From Pseudomonas sp. PDNC002 (GTDB lineage: Bacteria; Pseudomonadota; Gammaproteobacteria; Pseudomonadales; Pseudomonadaceae): DNA of 64,000 bases. Shown piece by piece: positions 26,304 through 35,769 of the stretch. Each line of letters begins with the position of its first letter. Within the stretch, counting starts at the first letter, position 1. The position numbers were made by a program, and so were the translations under genes. The notes under the pieces were generated by a model. It had not been told where the DNA came from. It did no database searches and worked only from the letters and a program-made list of their open reading frames with translations. Where the stretch lies: assembly GCF_016919445.1 (NCBI RefSeq), contig NZ_CP070356.1, positions 4,467,502-4,531,501 on the forward strand. The letters run 5' to 3'.

Positions 26304-27859
26304 CAGTTGACCGCCTTGCTCTTGCCAGCCCAGAACGGCTCGCGCAGTTCGCGCTTGAGGATTTTTCCTGCGCCAGTGAGGGGCAGCGCTTCGCGGAATT
26401 CCACCGACTTCGGGCACTTGTAGCCGGCGATGTATTCACGGCAGTAGCTGCGCAGATCTTCCGCGGCGACCTCGACGCCCGGCTTGCGCACGACCACCGC
26501 ATGCACCGCCTCGCCCCATTGCTCATGGGGAACACCGATGACCGCGCACATCAGCACTGCCGGATGACGGGCGATGATGTTTTCCACCTCGGCGGAGTAC
26601 ACGTTCTCGCCGCCGCTGACGATCATGTCCTTCAGCCGGTCGACAATGAACAGGTAGCCTTGCTCGTCCATATAGGCGCCATCCCCGGTGAACAGCCAAC
26701 CATGGCGCAGCGCCTTGGCGGTCTCCTCCGGTTTGTTCCAATAGCCGACCATGATGTTCGGGCCGCGAACGATGATTTCTCCGACGGTGCCACGGGGAAC
26801 CTCGACGCCCTCCTCATCGACGATCTTGACGTTGACGCCTAGCCCGGCGCGCCCGACCGAGCGGATCAGCCCGCTCTTGCGTGCTGCGGGCCCGTGGTTC
26901 TCCGGCGGGTTGGTGGAGACGATCGGGCACGCTTCCGTCAGGCCGTAGGAATGCGAAAGCTGGAGATGCGGCAGTTTGGCGAGAACCTGCTCGATCATTT
27001 CACCCGCGGTCGGCGATGCACCGTAGGTCAGGCGCTGCAGCGACGACAGGTTGTACTTGTCGAACTCCGGATGGGCGAGCAGGCCGAGGATCATCGTGGG
27101 CACCAGGATCGCATCCGTCACGCCCTCCTCCGTGACCGCCTTGAGCACGGCGGCGGCATCGAAGGTTGGCTGAATCACGTGCGAGCCACCAGCGATGAAA
27201 CCGGATACCACGCGAGCCAGCCCGGCGATGTGGAACAGCGGCATCACGTGGAGGTCGCGCTGCTCCGCCCCCTGATGGATTTCCGCCATGCGCTGGATGC
27301 ACGCCGACCAGAGGTTGAGATGGGTCTGTATCACGCCCTTCGGGAAGCCTGTCGTGCCACCCGTATACATGATGCAGGCGATGTCCTCGCCACCGCGTCC
27401 GGCATCCTCGATCGGTTCAGCCTTGGCCAGCAGCGTCTCGTAATCGAGCATGCCCTGCGGCGCACTCTTCTCGCCGGCATAGATGAACATCGGAGCGTTG
27501 CGCGACTGGGCACGGATACCCTCGACCATGGGCAGGAAATAGTCGTCCACCAGCAGGAAGCGGGTGTTGCAATCGTCCAGCGAGTAGACGATCTCCGGTA
27601 CGGCCCAGCGGATGTTCACCGGGTTCAGCACACCGCCGCCCCACCAGGTGCCCTGCATGTACTCCAGGTAACGGTCGGAATTGAGTGCGAGCATGCTGAC
27701 GCGGTCGCCCGGGACCATGCCCAGCCCCCGCAATGCGCCCGCGAGGCGAGCGACACGCTCGCCGAATTCACGGAAGGTGCGACGGCGCGCACCGAAGATG
27801 GTGACGATCTTGTCAGGCGTCTGCTGCAACGAACGTTGTAGGCCTTGGGTCAGGTACAT
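26303..27859 (-). CDS. Acyl-CoA ligase (AMP-forming), first
   Basis: A 518-residue ANL-superfamily ligase. The P-loop is YTGGTTGFPKGV, adenine-binding SYGLTEACP, hinge VDRLKDMIVSGGENVYSAEVE, and catalytic Lys near the end (TGAGKILKRELRE). It activates a carboxylic acid to acyl-CoA through acyl-AMP. The group resembles medium/long-chain and bile-acid-type ligases; the exact substrate is not clear. It is preceded by a second ligase gene 39 bases upstream and coupled to the thioesterase downstream. An AACAACAA motif lies 17 bases before its start. Confidence 0.9.
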   Translation of the reverse strand: MYLTQGLQRSLQQTPDKIVTIFGARRRTFREFGERVARLAGALRGLGMVPGDRVSMLALNSDRYLEYMQGTWWGGGVLNPVNIRWAVPEIVYSLDDCNTRFLLVDDYFLPMVEGIRAQSRNAPMFIYAGEKSAPQGMLDYETLLAKAEPIEDAGRGGEDIACIMYTGGTTGFPKGVIQTHLNLWSACIQRMAEIHQGAEQRDLHVMPLFHIAGLARVVSGFIAGGSHVIQPTFDAAAVLKAVTEEGVTDAILVPTMILGLLAHPEFDKYNLSSLQRLTYGASPTAGEMIEQVLAKLPHLQLSHSYGLTEACPIVSTNPPENHGPAARKSGLIRSVGRAGLGVNVKIVDEEGVEVPRGTVGEIIVRGPNIMVGYWNKPEETAKALRHGWLFTGDGAYMDEQGYLFIVDRLKDMIVSGGENVYSAEVENIIARHPAVLMCAVIGVPHEQWGEAVHAVVVRKPGVEVAAEDLRSYCREYIAGYKCPKSVEFREALPLTGAGKILKRELREPFWAGKSKAVN

Positions 27860-27876
27860 GGTGAGGATCCTTGGAA

Positions 27877-27884
27877 TTGTTGTT
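27877..27884 (-). promoter_or_regulatory. AAnAAnAA motif upstream of first acyl-CoA ligase
   Basis: The minus strand reads AACAACAA, 17 bases before the ATG and next to the AAGGA ribosome site. A Crc/Hfq target by sequence. Confidence 0.5.
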
Positions 27885-27898
27885 ATCGGGCCCGACGC

Positions 27899-29626
27899 TC
27901 AGGAGGCGCGTCGAGCCATCTCCTGTTCCTGCAACTCACGCCAGGCAATCTTGCCGGTGGCATTCTTTGGCAGGCTGTCGACGATCTGCGCCAGGCGTGG
28001 CGCCTTGTACGTAGCCATGTGCTCGCGACACCAGGCGAGCAGCTCCTCGGCGCTGAGCACCGAGCCAGGCTTGAGGGTTACCACCGCCTTGACGGTTTCG
28101 CCGCGATGCGGGTCCGGCGCGGCAATCACGCAGGCCTCGGACACCGCTGGATGCCCATGCAGCATCGCCTCGATTTCCGCCGGCCAGACCTTGAACCCAG
28201 CGGCATTGATCATGCGTTTGAGACGGTCGCGCATGAACAGGTAACCGTCCTCGTCCATGCTGGCCAGGTCGCCCGTGCGCAGGAAGCGCTTGCCATCGAT
28301 GACGATGAAGGTCTCGGCATTGGCCTTGGGATTGTTCCAATAGCCGAGCATGATCTGCGCCGCGTGGGCGACGATCTCCCCGACCTCGCCCTGCGCTACC
28401 GGCTCCAGGGTCTCCGGATCGAGCAGGCGCAGGTCCACGCCATAGGTGGGAATCCCCAGGCAACCGCGCTTGGGCTTGTACAACGGATTGGTGCAGAGGA
28501 ACGAGGCGGTCTCGGTCAGGCCGTAACCCTCGATGTACTCCAGCCCGTAGCGGTTCTTCAGCAGGTCGTTGATGTGCTGCGGTGTCGCTGCGCCACCACC
28601 GGTGATGATGTTCAGGCTGGACAGGTCGCGTTGCTCGATGCCGGGCTGGGCGAAGAAGTCCACCAGCATGGTCGGCAACGCCGCCCAGAACGTCACGCCA
28701 TGCCGCTCGATCAGTTTGGCGGCGGTCTCCCGCTCCCAGCGCGACATCAGCACGATGGTGGCGCCGTTGAAGATTGCCGCGTTGACGTTGGTCTGCAAGC
28801 CGAGCAGATGGAACAGCGGCGCCACGGCGAGGAACACCGAGGACGAATTCGTCGGCCGCCACAGGCTACCGCCGACGAAGGAGGTGCTGACCGTGCGATG
28901 GGTGTGCACGCACGCCTTGGGTTTGCCGGTGGTGCCCGATGTATAGGGCAACATGCACAGGTCATCGGGGCCGGCTCGATGGGGTGCGGGCGAGCGGTGC
29001 TGGGCCAACGCGTCATTCCAGCGTGTGCATCCAACGGGCAGCGACGTGGCGGAGGAGCGGATACGCAGCCACTCCGGGATGTCCAGGCCCGCGTCGTCGT
29101 TGCCCAGGGCGTCGCCGTAGGTATGCGCGATGACGTGACGCAGCGAAGTCCTGCCCAGTAACGGCGCGATCTGGTCGAGCAGCTCTTCGCCGACGAACGC
29201 GGCGACTGCACCACTATCGCTGACGATGTGATCCATCTCCTCCAGCAGCAGCATGGCGTTGGCCGGCACCAGCACCGCATCGGCGCGCAGGATGGCGAAA
29301 TAGGCCGCGATGAACTGTGGGCAGTTCTGGCTGAACACCACCACCCGATCGCCGCGTTCGACGCCACAGACCTGCTGCAGGTATGCAGCCATCTGCTCCA
29401 CGTCGCGCAGCAGATCGGCATAGCGGTAGGCCGCGCCATAGAACTGAATGGCGGTCTTGTCCGGGTAGCGCCGCGCGGCGATTTCCAGGTTGCCGAAGAT
29501 GCTCTCCTGCGGAACGTGGACCAGGCGCGTCGGCACGTTAGCCGAATGTCGTGGATCGACGCTCAGAGGACTGCCCGGCCGCTCGATCACATCGGGCGGC
29601 GTCGGGTGGGGATGCGTATAGGCCAT
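27899..29626 (-). CDS. Acyl-CoA ligase (AMP-forming), second
   Basis: 575 residues, ANL superfamily. P-loop YTSGTTGKPKACVHTH, GYGLTETASFLC, hinge RDRLKRMINAAGFKVWPAEIE and catalytic Lys NATGKIAWRELQE are all present. It is longer at the N-terminus than the first ligase and about as divergent as two different subfamilies. The two may activate the starting acid and a shortened intermediate respectively. GAGGAG precedes the ATG. It lies in the same operon, 53 bases after an acyl-CoA dehydrogenase. Confidence 0.9.
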   Translation of the reverse strand: MAYTHPHPTPPDVIERPGSPLSVDPRHSANVPTRLVHVPQESIFGNLEIAARRYPDKTAIQFYGAAYRYADLLRDVEQMAAYLQQVCGVERGDRVVVFSQNCPQFIAAYFAILRADAVLVPANAMLLLEEMDHIVSDSGAVAAFVGEELLDQIAPLLGRTSLRHVIAHTYGDALGNDDAGLDIPEWLRIRSSATSLPVGCTRWNDALAQHRSPAPHRAGPDDLCMLPYTSGTTGKPKACVHTHRTVSTSFVGGSLWRPTNSSSVFLAVAPLFHLLGLQTNVNAAIFNGATIVLMSRWERETAAKLIERHGVTFWAALPTMLVDFFAQPGIEQRDLSSLNIITGGGAATPQHINDLLKNRYGLEYIEGYGLTETASFLCTNPLYKPKRGCLGIPTYGVDLRLLDPETLEPVAQGEVGEIVAHAAQIMLGYWNNPKANAETFIVIDGKRFLRTGDLASMDEDGYLFMRDRLKRMINAAGFKVWPAEIEAMLHGHPAVSEACVIAAPDPHRGETVKAVVTLKPGSVLSAEELLAWCREHMATYKAPRLAQIVDSLPKNATGKIAWRELQEQEMARRAS

Positions 29627-29679
29627 GAAGCGTCTCCTCGCTCGCGGGCTATCTGCCCGCTGTTGGAATTGTTATCGCC

Positions 29680-30912
29680 TCAGAAGGCGGTATCACCGTC
29701 CAGCAGACGTTTGGCGATGGTGCGCCGTTGGATTTCCGAGGTGCCATCGGGAATGCGCATGGTTCTGGCGAAACGGAAGCCCTCTTCCAGGCGCAGCTCG
29801 TTGGTCAGCCCCATGCCGCCGTGCACCTGCATGCAGCGGTCCATTACCCGGCAGAGCGCCTCGGTGGAGGACGCCTTGACGATGGAAACCTCCTTCGTGG
29901 CCGGCTTGCCCTGATCGATCAACCAGGCACAGTGGGACACCATGCTCTTCACCGAATAGATATCCATGGCGCACTCGGCAAGCATCGCCTGGATCATCTG
30001 GTGGTCGGCGATGGGCTTGCCGAAGGTCTTGCGAACCTTCGAATACTCCAGCGCCTGATCCAGTGCCCAGCGCGCCAAGCCCAGGCAGGATGCAGCCATG
30101 CTCAGGCGACCGGCGTTGACGCCGTCCAGCGCCACGCTCAGGCCCTTGTCCACCGGCCCCAGGCGATGGCTATCCGGCACCCGCACGTCGTCCAGCGCAA
30201 TGATGCCGATGTCGGCACCCAGGTGGCCCATGGTCGGGATCACGCTGGGCACCGAGAAGCCCGGCGTATCGGTCGGCAGGAAGAAACCGCTGATACCGCC
30301 CCGCCCTGCCCTTGCCTTCTCCTCGTCGGTCACCGCGAAGATCATCGCGTAGTCGGCATAAGGCGCGTTGGTGATCCACTGCTTGCTGCCATTGATCACC
30401 CAATGGTCGCCGTCACGTACCGCGCGACTGCGCATGGCGAACACATCGGAGCCGGCGTCCGGCTCGCTGAGGCCGAAACACATGGTCTTGGCGCCACTGG
30501 CGATGTCCGGCAGGTACTTCTCCAGCACCGCCGGCTCCATGTGTCTGAGCACCGGCGTCAGGCCGTTGGTGAAGGGGGACGGCAGGATCACCGTGTGGAT
30601 CAGATGGCGCGACGGACCGACATAGTGGTTCAGGCGCTCCTGAATGTAGACGGCAGCCTGGGCACCGAGCCCGCCGCCACCCAGCGACTCATCGCCCAGC
30701 GCGGTGTAGAAGCCCGCCTCGGCGGACAGTGCGCGCACTGTCGCACGCAGGGCCATCAGCTCCGGCGCATAACGGCCATCCTCCGTGTACAGCTTGCGCT
30801 CGTTGTGCAGCAACGCTGCATGCGCCTTTTCCAGCGGCGCCACCTCGCGGTCGATGAAGCGGATCAGCGCGTCACCAAAGGCAACCCATTCGTCAGGTAC
30901 GGTGTAGTCCAT
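29680..30912 (-). CDS. Acyl-CoA dehydrogenase (410 aa)
   Basis: Full-length acyl-CoA dehydrogenase: CFGLSEPDAGSDVFAMRSRA (FAD/substrate loop), WVINGSKQWITNA, ARWALDQALEYSKVRKTFGKPIADHQ, and C-terminal IPDGTSEIQRRTIAKRLL. At the MCAD-type catalytic Glu position (IYEGT) there is Asp (IPDGT), as in ACAD10/11-like enzymes. It desaturates an acyl-CoA at C2-C3 and feeds ETF. It lies within the racemase operon, 11 bases after an SDR, so a branched acyl-CoA substrate is plausible. Confidence 0.9.
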   Translation of the reverse strand: MDYTVPDEWVAFGDALIRFIDREVAPLEKAHAALLHNERKLYTEDGRYAPELMALRATVRALSAEAGFYTALGDESLGGGGLGAQAAVYIQERLNHYVGPSRHLIHTVILPSPFTNGLTPVLRHMEPAVLEKYLPDIASGAKTMCFGLSEPDAGSDVFAMRSRAVRDGDHWVINGSKQWITNAPYADYAMIFAVTDEEKARAGRGGISGFFLPTDTPGFSVPSVIPTMGHLGADIGIIALDDVRVPDSHRLGPVDKGLSVALDGVNAGRLSMAASCLGLARWALDQALEYSKVRKTFGKPIADHQMIQAMLAECAMDIYSVKSMVSHCAWLIDQGKPATKEVSIVKASSTEALCRVMDRCMQVHGGMGLTNELRLEEGFRFARTMRIPDGTSEIQRRTIAKRLLDGDTAF

Positions 30913-30923
30913 GGGTGCTCTCC

Positions 30924-31841
30924 TTACACCGGATCCCAGCCAAACACGCTGGCCGATACGTCCAGCGGCACGAAGGACGGCGCGAAAGCCGGCAACAGGT
31001 GTTCCGCTAGCGATTGCGCAGTCCAGCCCTCGGCGCGGTGCAGCGAACGCACCGGACGCGGCTGGCTCATCAGGAACACTTCATTCTTGCGCACGGTGAA
31101 GATCTGCCCATTGACGCTAGCGGCGGCGTCGCTGGCGAGGAAGGTCGCCATGGCGGCGATCGGCGCTGGCGTCATCGACTTGATCTTCTCCACCCGCGCG
31201 GCCTGCGCAGGGTCCTCCGCCGGAATGGAACCGACCATGCGGCTCCAGGCGAACGGTGCAATGCAGTTGGAGCGTACGCCATAGCGTGCCCCGTCCAGGG
31301 CAATGGATTTGGACAGCCCGGCGATCCCCAGCTTGGCGGCGGCATAGTTGGCCTGGCCGACGTTGCCGATCAAGCCGGAGGTTGAGGTCATGTGGACGAA
31401 AGCGCCGGACTTCTGCTCGCGGAAATGGGTGATCGCCGCGCGACTCATGTAGAAACTGCCGTACAGGTGCACCTTGATCACCGAGTCGAACTCTTCCGGG
31501 GTCATCTGGTGGAAAATGCGGTCGCGCAGGATGCCAGCATTGTTCACCACGGCGTCGATACGACCGAAGCTGTCCATCGCCAACTGGACGATGCGCTGGG
31601 CACTGTCCCATTCGGAGACGCTGTCGCGGCTCAGCACGGCCTCGCCGCCAGCGGCGCGGATGGCGTCCACCACTTCACGGCCAGGGTCTTCATCATCGAC
31701 CGCGCCAGTGACAGTGACACCGACGTCGTTGACGACAACGCGAGCACCTTGCGCAGCCATTTGCAGTGCCATCTCGCGGCCGATGCCACGGCCAGCTCCG
31801 GTAACGATGGCAACCTTGCCTTCCATCATCTGCGAACTCAT
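30924..31841 (-). CDS. Short-chain dehydrogenase, MFE-2/HSD17B4-like
   Basis: 305 residues: TGAGRGIG cofactor motif, VVVNDVGV, NNAGILRDRIFHQMTPEEFD, catalytic Ser and Tyr-x3-Lys in MTSTSGLIGNVGQANYAAAK, NCIAPFAWSRM. These blocks and the longer C-terminal tail match the (3R)-hydroxyacyl-CoA dehydrogenase domain of peroxisomal multifunctional enzyme 2 and mycobacterial Hsd4A. The predicted reaction is oxidation of (3R)-hydroxyacyl-CoA to 3-oxoacyl-CoA with NAD. It suits the MaoC hydratases of this block, which make R-hydroxy products. GAAGGAG precedes the ATG. Confidence 0.85.
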   Translation of the reverse strand: MSSQMMEGKVAIVTGAGRGIGREMALQMAAQGARVVVNDVGVTVTGAVDDEDPGREVVDAIRAAGGEAVLSRDSVSEWDSAQRIVQLAMDSFGRIDAVVNNAGILRDRIFHQMTPEEFDSVIKVHLYGSFYMSRAAITHFREQKSGAFVHMTSTSGLIGNVGQANYAAAKLGIAGLSKSIALDGARYGVRSNCIAPFAWSRMVGSIPAEDPAQAARVEKIKSMTPAPIAAMATFLASDAAASVNGQIFTVRKNEVFLMSQPRPVRSLHRAEGWTAQSLAEHLLPAFAPSFVPLDVSASVFGWDPV

Positions 31842-31857
31842 CGTTTGCTCCTTCGAA

Positions 31858-31865
31858 TTCTTGTT
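31858..31865 (-). promoter_or_regulatory. AAnAAnAA motif upstream of MFE-2-like SDR
   Basis: The minus strand reads AACAAGAA, 16 bases before the ATG, abutting the GAAGGAG ribosome site. Confidence 0.45.
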
Positions 31866-31874
31866 GTGCGGGCC

Positions 31875-33029
31875 TCAGCGGAACGCGCTGACACCGGTGA
31901 TCTCGCGGCCCTGGATCAATGCCAGGATGCCGTTCATGCCGTCGGGCACCTGGAACATGCGCGCGTCGCGCCACATCCGCTCGATGCCCAGTTCTTCGGT
32001 GATGCCCATGCCGCCATGCACCTGCATGGCGAGGCCGAGTGCACGTTCGCAAGCCTGGGTGGCGTAGCGCTTGGCCATGGCGGATGTACCGTTGGCGCGC
32101 TGCCCGCGGTCCATGGCATCGAGCGCCTGGTAGCAGAGCAGGCGCGAAGTGACGATCAGGGTTTCGATATCCGCCAGGTCCTGCTGCACCAACTGGTGAG
32201 CGGCGAGCGGTTTGCCGAACTGCTCGCGGACCTTGGCGTATTCCACTGACATTTCGAAGGCCTTTTGCGCCAGGTGCACGCACATCAGGCCGATCAGCGG
32301 ACGGTTGCCGTTCCAGCCAACGGTGAGGGTCTTGGCCGCATCCCCGGCTTCGCCGATCAGATGGGTGCGCGGGATGCGCGTCTCTTCGAACACGACCTCG
32401 CTCAGATGCCCTTGCTGCAGGCCGGTGACCGCGATCTCACGGACGTCCACCTGGGAGAGGCTGCGGTCGACCAGCGCACGCTGGGCGATGGGCCGGCCAC
32501 GCTCGTCGTTGCCGAGGGTGCAGGAGACGTTCAGGACGTCACAGACCGACGCGTTGGTGATCCATATCTTGCGGCCGGTGATGTAGGCATGGGTGTCATC
32601 GAGGCGAATGCGGGTCTTCACGGCATTCGAGTCGGAGCCGGCGTTGACCTCGGAGTTGGCGGTGCAGGCAATCTTGCGGCCGGCGATCAGGTCCGGCAGG
32701 TACTGGTCCGCAATCTCCGCCGGACAACCGGAGTAGATACGCGCCACGGTGCCCTCATGGGAGATCAGCGACAGTGCGACGATGGCCGGCAGCTGTTCGA
32801 GGATCAGCCCATAGTCGAGCATCTTCAGGCCACCGCCACCGACTTCCGGAGGCAGACGGGGCGCGGTAACGCCCAACTCGGCCAGCGCCGCGTAGATCTG
32901 CAGCATGGCGCTCTTGGGCAGCGGCTTGTCCAGCGGATGGCGGGCCAGCACCGGGTCGATGCGGTCACGGACCATGCGCCGAGCCGCATCTATCATCATT
33001 TCCTGGGATTCGTTGGGAGCGAAGTTCAT
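31875..33029 (-). CDS. Acyl-CoA dehydrogenase (384 aa)
   Basis: Acyl-CoA dehydrogenase fold: CTANSEVNAGSDSNAVKTRIRL, HAYITGRKIWITNASV, FEMSVEYAKVREQFGKPLAAHQLVQ, MQVHGGMGITEELGIERMWRDARMFQVPDG. As in the 410-residue enzyme of the same operon, Asp (VPDG) replaces the usual catalytic Glu. It lacks the common SEPxAGSD Pro (NSEVNAGSD), marking a divergent subfamily. The gene is 11 bases after the crotonase and 33 before the SDR. Substrate unknown; likely a beta-oxidation step on a branched chain. Confidence 0.87.
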   Translation of the reverse strand: MNFAPNESQEMMIDAARRMVRDRIDPVLARHPLDKPLPKSAMLQIYAALAELGVTAPRLPPEVGGGGLKMLDYGLILEQLPAIVALSLISHEGTVARIYSGCPAEIADQYLPDLIAGRKIACTANSEVNAGSDSNAVKTRIRLDDTHAYITGRKIWITNASVCDVLNVSCTLGNDERGRPIAQRALVDRSLSQVDVREIAVTGLQQGHLSEVVFEETRIPRTHLIGEAGDAAKTLTVGWNGNRPLIGLMCVHLAQKAFEMSVEYAKVREQFGKPLAAHQLVQQDLADIETLIVTSRLLCYQALDAMDRGQRANGTSAMAKRYATQACERALGLAMQVHGGMGITEELGIERMWRDARMFQVPDGMNGILALIQGREITGVSAFR

Positions 33030-33040
33030 GGGCGGGCTTC

Positions 33041-33844
33041 TCAGGCGCCGGTGTATTTCGGCGGGCGTTTTTCGGCGAAGGCCTTGCGGCCTTCGATACG
33101 GTCCTTGCTGTCGCGCAGCAGTCCCCAGTGCAGGTTGGCCTGGGTGACGAAGTCGCGCGGCGCGAGATGGCTGGACTCCACGGCCAGTCGCTTGATCGCC
33201 TGCACCGCCAGCGGACCGTTCGCCGCTATGCGCTCCGCCAGTTGCATGGCCAGCGGCAGCAACTGTTCACGGGGGACGCAGTCGCTGATCAAACCGATGC
33301 GTCGCGCCTCGTTGGCATCGATACGCTCGCCGGTCAGTGCCAGCTTCATCGCATGGGCCGCCGGAATGGCACGCAGCAGGTACTGCACGCCGCCGACTGC
33401 AGGGATGCTGGCCACCTTCGCCTCGGGCAAGGCAAAGCTCGCTTCGTCGCTGGCGATCCGCAGGTCGCATTGCAGCGCCAGTTCCAGGCCGCCGCCCAGG
33501 CAATAGCCATGGATGACGGCGATCATCGGCTTCCAGATTTCCAGATCGCTCAGGTCGATCAGCCGTGTGTAGCCGCCCTCTTCCGCTTCCGCGGAGCGGC
33601 TCTTGAAGGCGCCACTGGGGAAACTGGTGGACGGCGGCAGCGTCGCCTTGAGGTTGGCGCCGGTGCAGAACGCCTTGTCGCCCGCGCCGGTCAGGACGAT
33701 AGCGCGTACCTGATCGTCGTCCTGGCAGGTATTCAACGCCTTGCGCAGATGACGCAGGTCGCCGATGGTCAGCGCATTCATGGACTCAGGCGCGTCGAGG
33801 GTGATGACTGCGACGTGGCCAACGATCTGGAACTGGATGGCCAT
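33041..33844 (-). CDS. Enoyl-CoA hydratase/isomerase (crotonase) family
   Basis: 267 residues. Oxyanion-hole loops are TGAGDKAFCTGANLK and GYCLGGGLELALQCD. Both catalytic Glu positions of true hydratases are kept (GGLEL and LPEAKVASIP). The predicted reaction is syn hydration of a trans-2-enoyl-CoA to the 3S-hydroxyacyl-CoA. The ATG at 33844 starts the usual first strand (MAIQFQIVGHVAVITLD). It follows an SDR by 4 bases in the racemase operon. Confidence 0.88.
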   Translation of the reverse strand: MAIQFQIVGHVAVITLDAPESMNALTIGDLRHLRKALNTCQDDDQVRAIVLTGAGDKAFCTGANLKATLPPSTSFPSGAFKSRSAEAEEGGYTRLIDLSDLEIWKPMIAVIHGYCLGGGLELALQCDLRIASDEASFALPEAKVASIPAVGGVQYLLRAIPAAHAMKLALTGERIDANEARRIGLISDCVPREQLLPLAMQLAERIAANGPLAVQAIKRLAVESSHLAPRDFVTQANLHWGLLRDSKDRIEGRKAFAEKRPPKYTGA

Positions 33845-33848
33845 GGGC

Positions 33849-34613
33849 TCAGACGCTCGGACTTGAGAGGGAACGACCACCACAGACATACAAGGTCTGC
33901 CCGGTGATGTAGGACGCCTTCGGATCGGCGAACATCAGCACCGCGTGGGCAATGTCCTCCGGCTTACCGATGCGTCCCACCGGGATGGTGGACATGATTC
34001 GCGCGCGCTGCTCTTCCGACAGAGGGGCGAGAATGGGGGTATCGATGGCACCGGGCGCAATTGCATTGGCGGTGATGCCATGCTTGGCCAGTTCGAGCGC
34101 CAGGGTCCGGGTCAGGCTGATCACCCCGCCTTTCGCCGCCGAATAGTTGGCTTGACCGAAACCGCCGAGCCACGCGCGGGAGGAGATGTTGACGATACGC
34201 CCGAAGCCCTGCTCGATCATTCCCGGCGCCACGCACTTGGCGCAGAGGAACTGCGACTTCAGGTTCACGTCCAGCACCAGGTCCCAGTCGCTTTCGCTCA
34301 TGTTCACCAGGCGCTTGTCACGGGTCAGGCCGGCGTTATTGACCAACAGGTCCGGGGTCTTCCAGCGTCCGGCGACCTGGGCGACGGCGGCGCTTATCTG
34401 ATCGGCGTTGGTCACGTCGACCTTCACGCCCATCAGGCTGTCAGCGTGCTCACCCGCCTCGGCAACCAGCTTGTCCATGGCCTCGCCGTTCAGATCGAAC
34501 ATGGCCACGCGATAACCGGCATTCAACAGCGCGCGAGTCAATCCCAGGCCGATGCCCTGGGCGCCACCGGTGACGATTGCAACTTGCTTGTTCATGGGGG
34601 ACGGCTTGCTCAT
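33849..34613 (-). CDS. Short-chain dehydrogenase/reductase, FabG-like
   Basis: 254 residues: TGGAQGIGLGLTRALL cofactor motif, VNNAGLTRDKRLVNMSESDWD, catalytic NISSRAWLGGFGQANYSAAK, NAIAPGAIDTPI. A classical SDR, probably a 3-hydroxyacyl-CoA dehydrogenase or a hydroxyl/ketone oxidoreductase of the substrate. The ATG at 34613 has GAGGAG ahead; a second in-frame ATG 6 codons on is possible. The gene lies 10 bases after the SCP-x-like thiolase and 4 before the crotonase. Confidence 0.88.
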   Translation of the reverse strand: MSKPSPMNKQVAIVTGGAQGIGLGLTRALLNAGYRVAMFDLNGEAMDKLVAEAGEHADSLMGVKVDVTNADQISAAVAQVAGRWKTPDLLVNNAGLTRDKRLVNMSESDWDLVLDVNLKSQFLCAKCVAPGMIEQGFGRIVNISSRAWLGGFGQANYSAAKGGVISLTRTLALELAKHGITANAIAPGAIDTPILAPLSEEQRARIMSTIPVGRIGKPEDIAHAVLMFADPKASYITGQTLYVCGGRSLSSPSV

Positions 34614-34623
34614 GTGGGTCTCC

Positions 34624-35769
34624 TCAGACGCCCAGGATGTGTACGGCGGACGCCGCGTGATCGACACCAGCGATGCCACCGCCCGTGCATTGGGTCAGTG
34701 CCAGCTCGGCGCCGGCGACCTGTCGATCGCCGGCGCGGTGTTGCAGTTGCCAGACCGCCTCGACCATCTGCGCGACACCGGTGGCACCCAGCGGATGCCC
34801 CTTGGCAAGCAGGCCGCCGGACGGGTTGACCACGGTCCGTCCGCCCAGGCGGGTAGCGCCGCTCTTCAGCAGGTCGTGAGCCTCGCCACGACCACACAGG
34901 CCCAGGGCGTTGTAATAGATAAGTTCGGCGATACTGAAGGCGTCGTGCAGCTCGATGACGTTGATATCAGCCGGGCGGACAGCCGCTTGCTGGTACGCCA
35001 GCGAGGCCGCACGCGCAGTGATCTCGGCGGACAGAATGTCATCGTCCGGTTCCTCGGCGCGGCCGGACTGGATCACCGAGGCGAGCACCTTCACGGCCCG
35101 TGGTTCGCTCGGCTTGCGGGTGGTCAACACCAGCGCCGCCGCGCCATCCACCGCAGAGGGACAGCACTGCATCAAGGTCAGCGGATCGAAGACCATCCGC
35201 GAGTTCATCACCTCGTCGAGGGAGACCTCGGTACGCGTCTGGGCATAGGGGTTGAGCGCGCCGTGACGACGGTTCTTCACCGCCACTTCGCCCAGCACGT
35301 CGGCACCCACGCCGAACTCGTGCAGGTAGCGGGTAGCGCGCATCGCGTAAATCGCCGGCAATGCCATGCCGGCGCGCGCGTACAGTTCCGTCATGTAATC
35401 GTTACGTTGCAGCGGGATGGTCCCGCCGCCCAGCGCGGTAAGCTTCTCGACGCCGAATACCACCACGGTGTCATAGACGCCTGCCTGGAGCGCATGACAC
35501 GCCAGGTGCACGCCGGTGGCGCCGCTGGCGCAGGCGTTCTCGACGTTGTAGATCGGCAGGCCGGAGAGACCGAGGTCGCGCAGCAGAACCTGGCCCAGAA
35601 CCATGCCTCCGAATACGTTGCAGGCGTAGAAGGCTTGTGGCTCGTGCAGTTCGCAGCCAGCGTCAGCCAGGGCGTCGAGCACCGCTCGCTGTGTCAGGTC
35701 CTGCATGGACGCGGCGTGGCGTCCGAATGGGGTCATCGACACGCCAGAAATGTAGACAGGCTTGTTCAT
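34624..35769 (-). CDS. Thiolase / lipid-transfer protein (SCP-x-like), DUF35 partner
   Basis: 381 residues. The acyl-accepting Cys is in NVENACASGATGVHLA, HDAF in NVIELHDAFSIAEL, His in NPSGGLLAKGHPLGATG, and the C-terminal Cys in ALTQCTGGG. This pattern fits the SCP-x/Ltp branch of thiolases, which cleave or retro-aldol-split branched or sterol side-chain acyl-CoAs. Its start overlaps the stop of a DUF35 gene by 4 bases (ATGA). In steroid degraders DUF35 proteins form complexes with Ltp aldolases, so a complex is likely here. Whether it is a thiolase or an aldolase needs testing; both Cys residues favour thiolase. Confidence 0.85.
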   Translation of the reverse strand: MNKPVYISGVSMTPFGRHAASMQDLTQRAVLDALADAGCELHEPQAFYACNVFGGMVLGQVLLRDLGLSGLPIYNVENACASGATGVHLACHALQAGVYDTVVVFGVEKLTALGGGTIPLQRNDYMTELYARAGMALPAIYAMRATRYLHEFGVGADVLGEVAVKNRRHGALNPYAQTRTEVSLDEVMNSRMVFDPLTLMQCCPSAVDGAAALVLTTRKPSEPRAVKVLASVIQSGRAEEPDDDILSAEITARAASLAYQQAAVRPADINVIELHDAFSIAELIYYNALGLCGRGEAHDLLKSGATRLGGRTVVNPSGGLLAKGHPLGATGVAQMVEAVWQLQHRAGDRQVAGAELALTQCTGGGIAGVDHAASAVHILGV

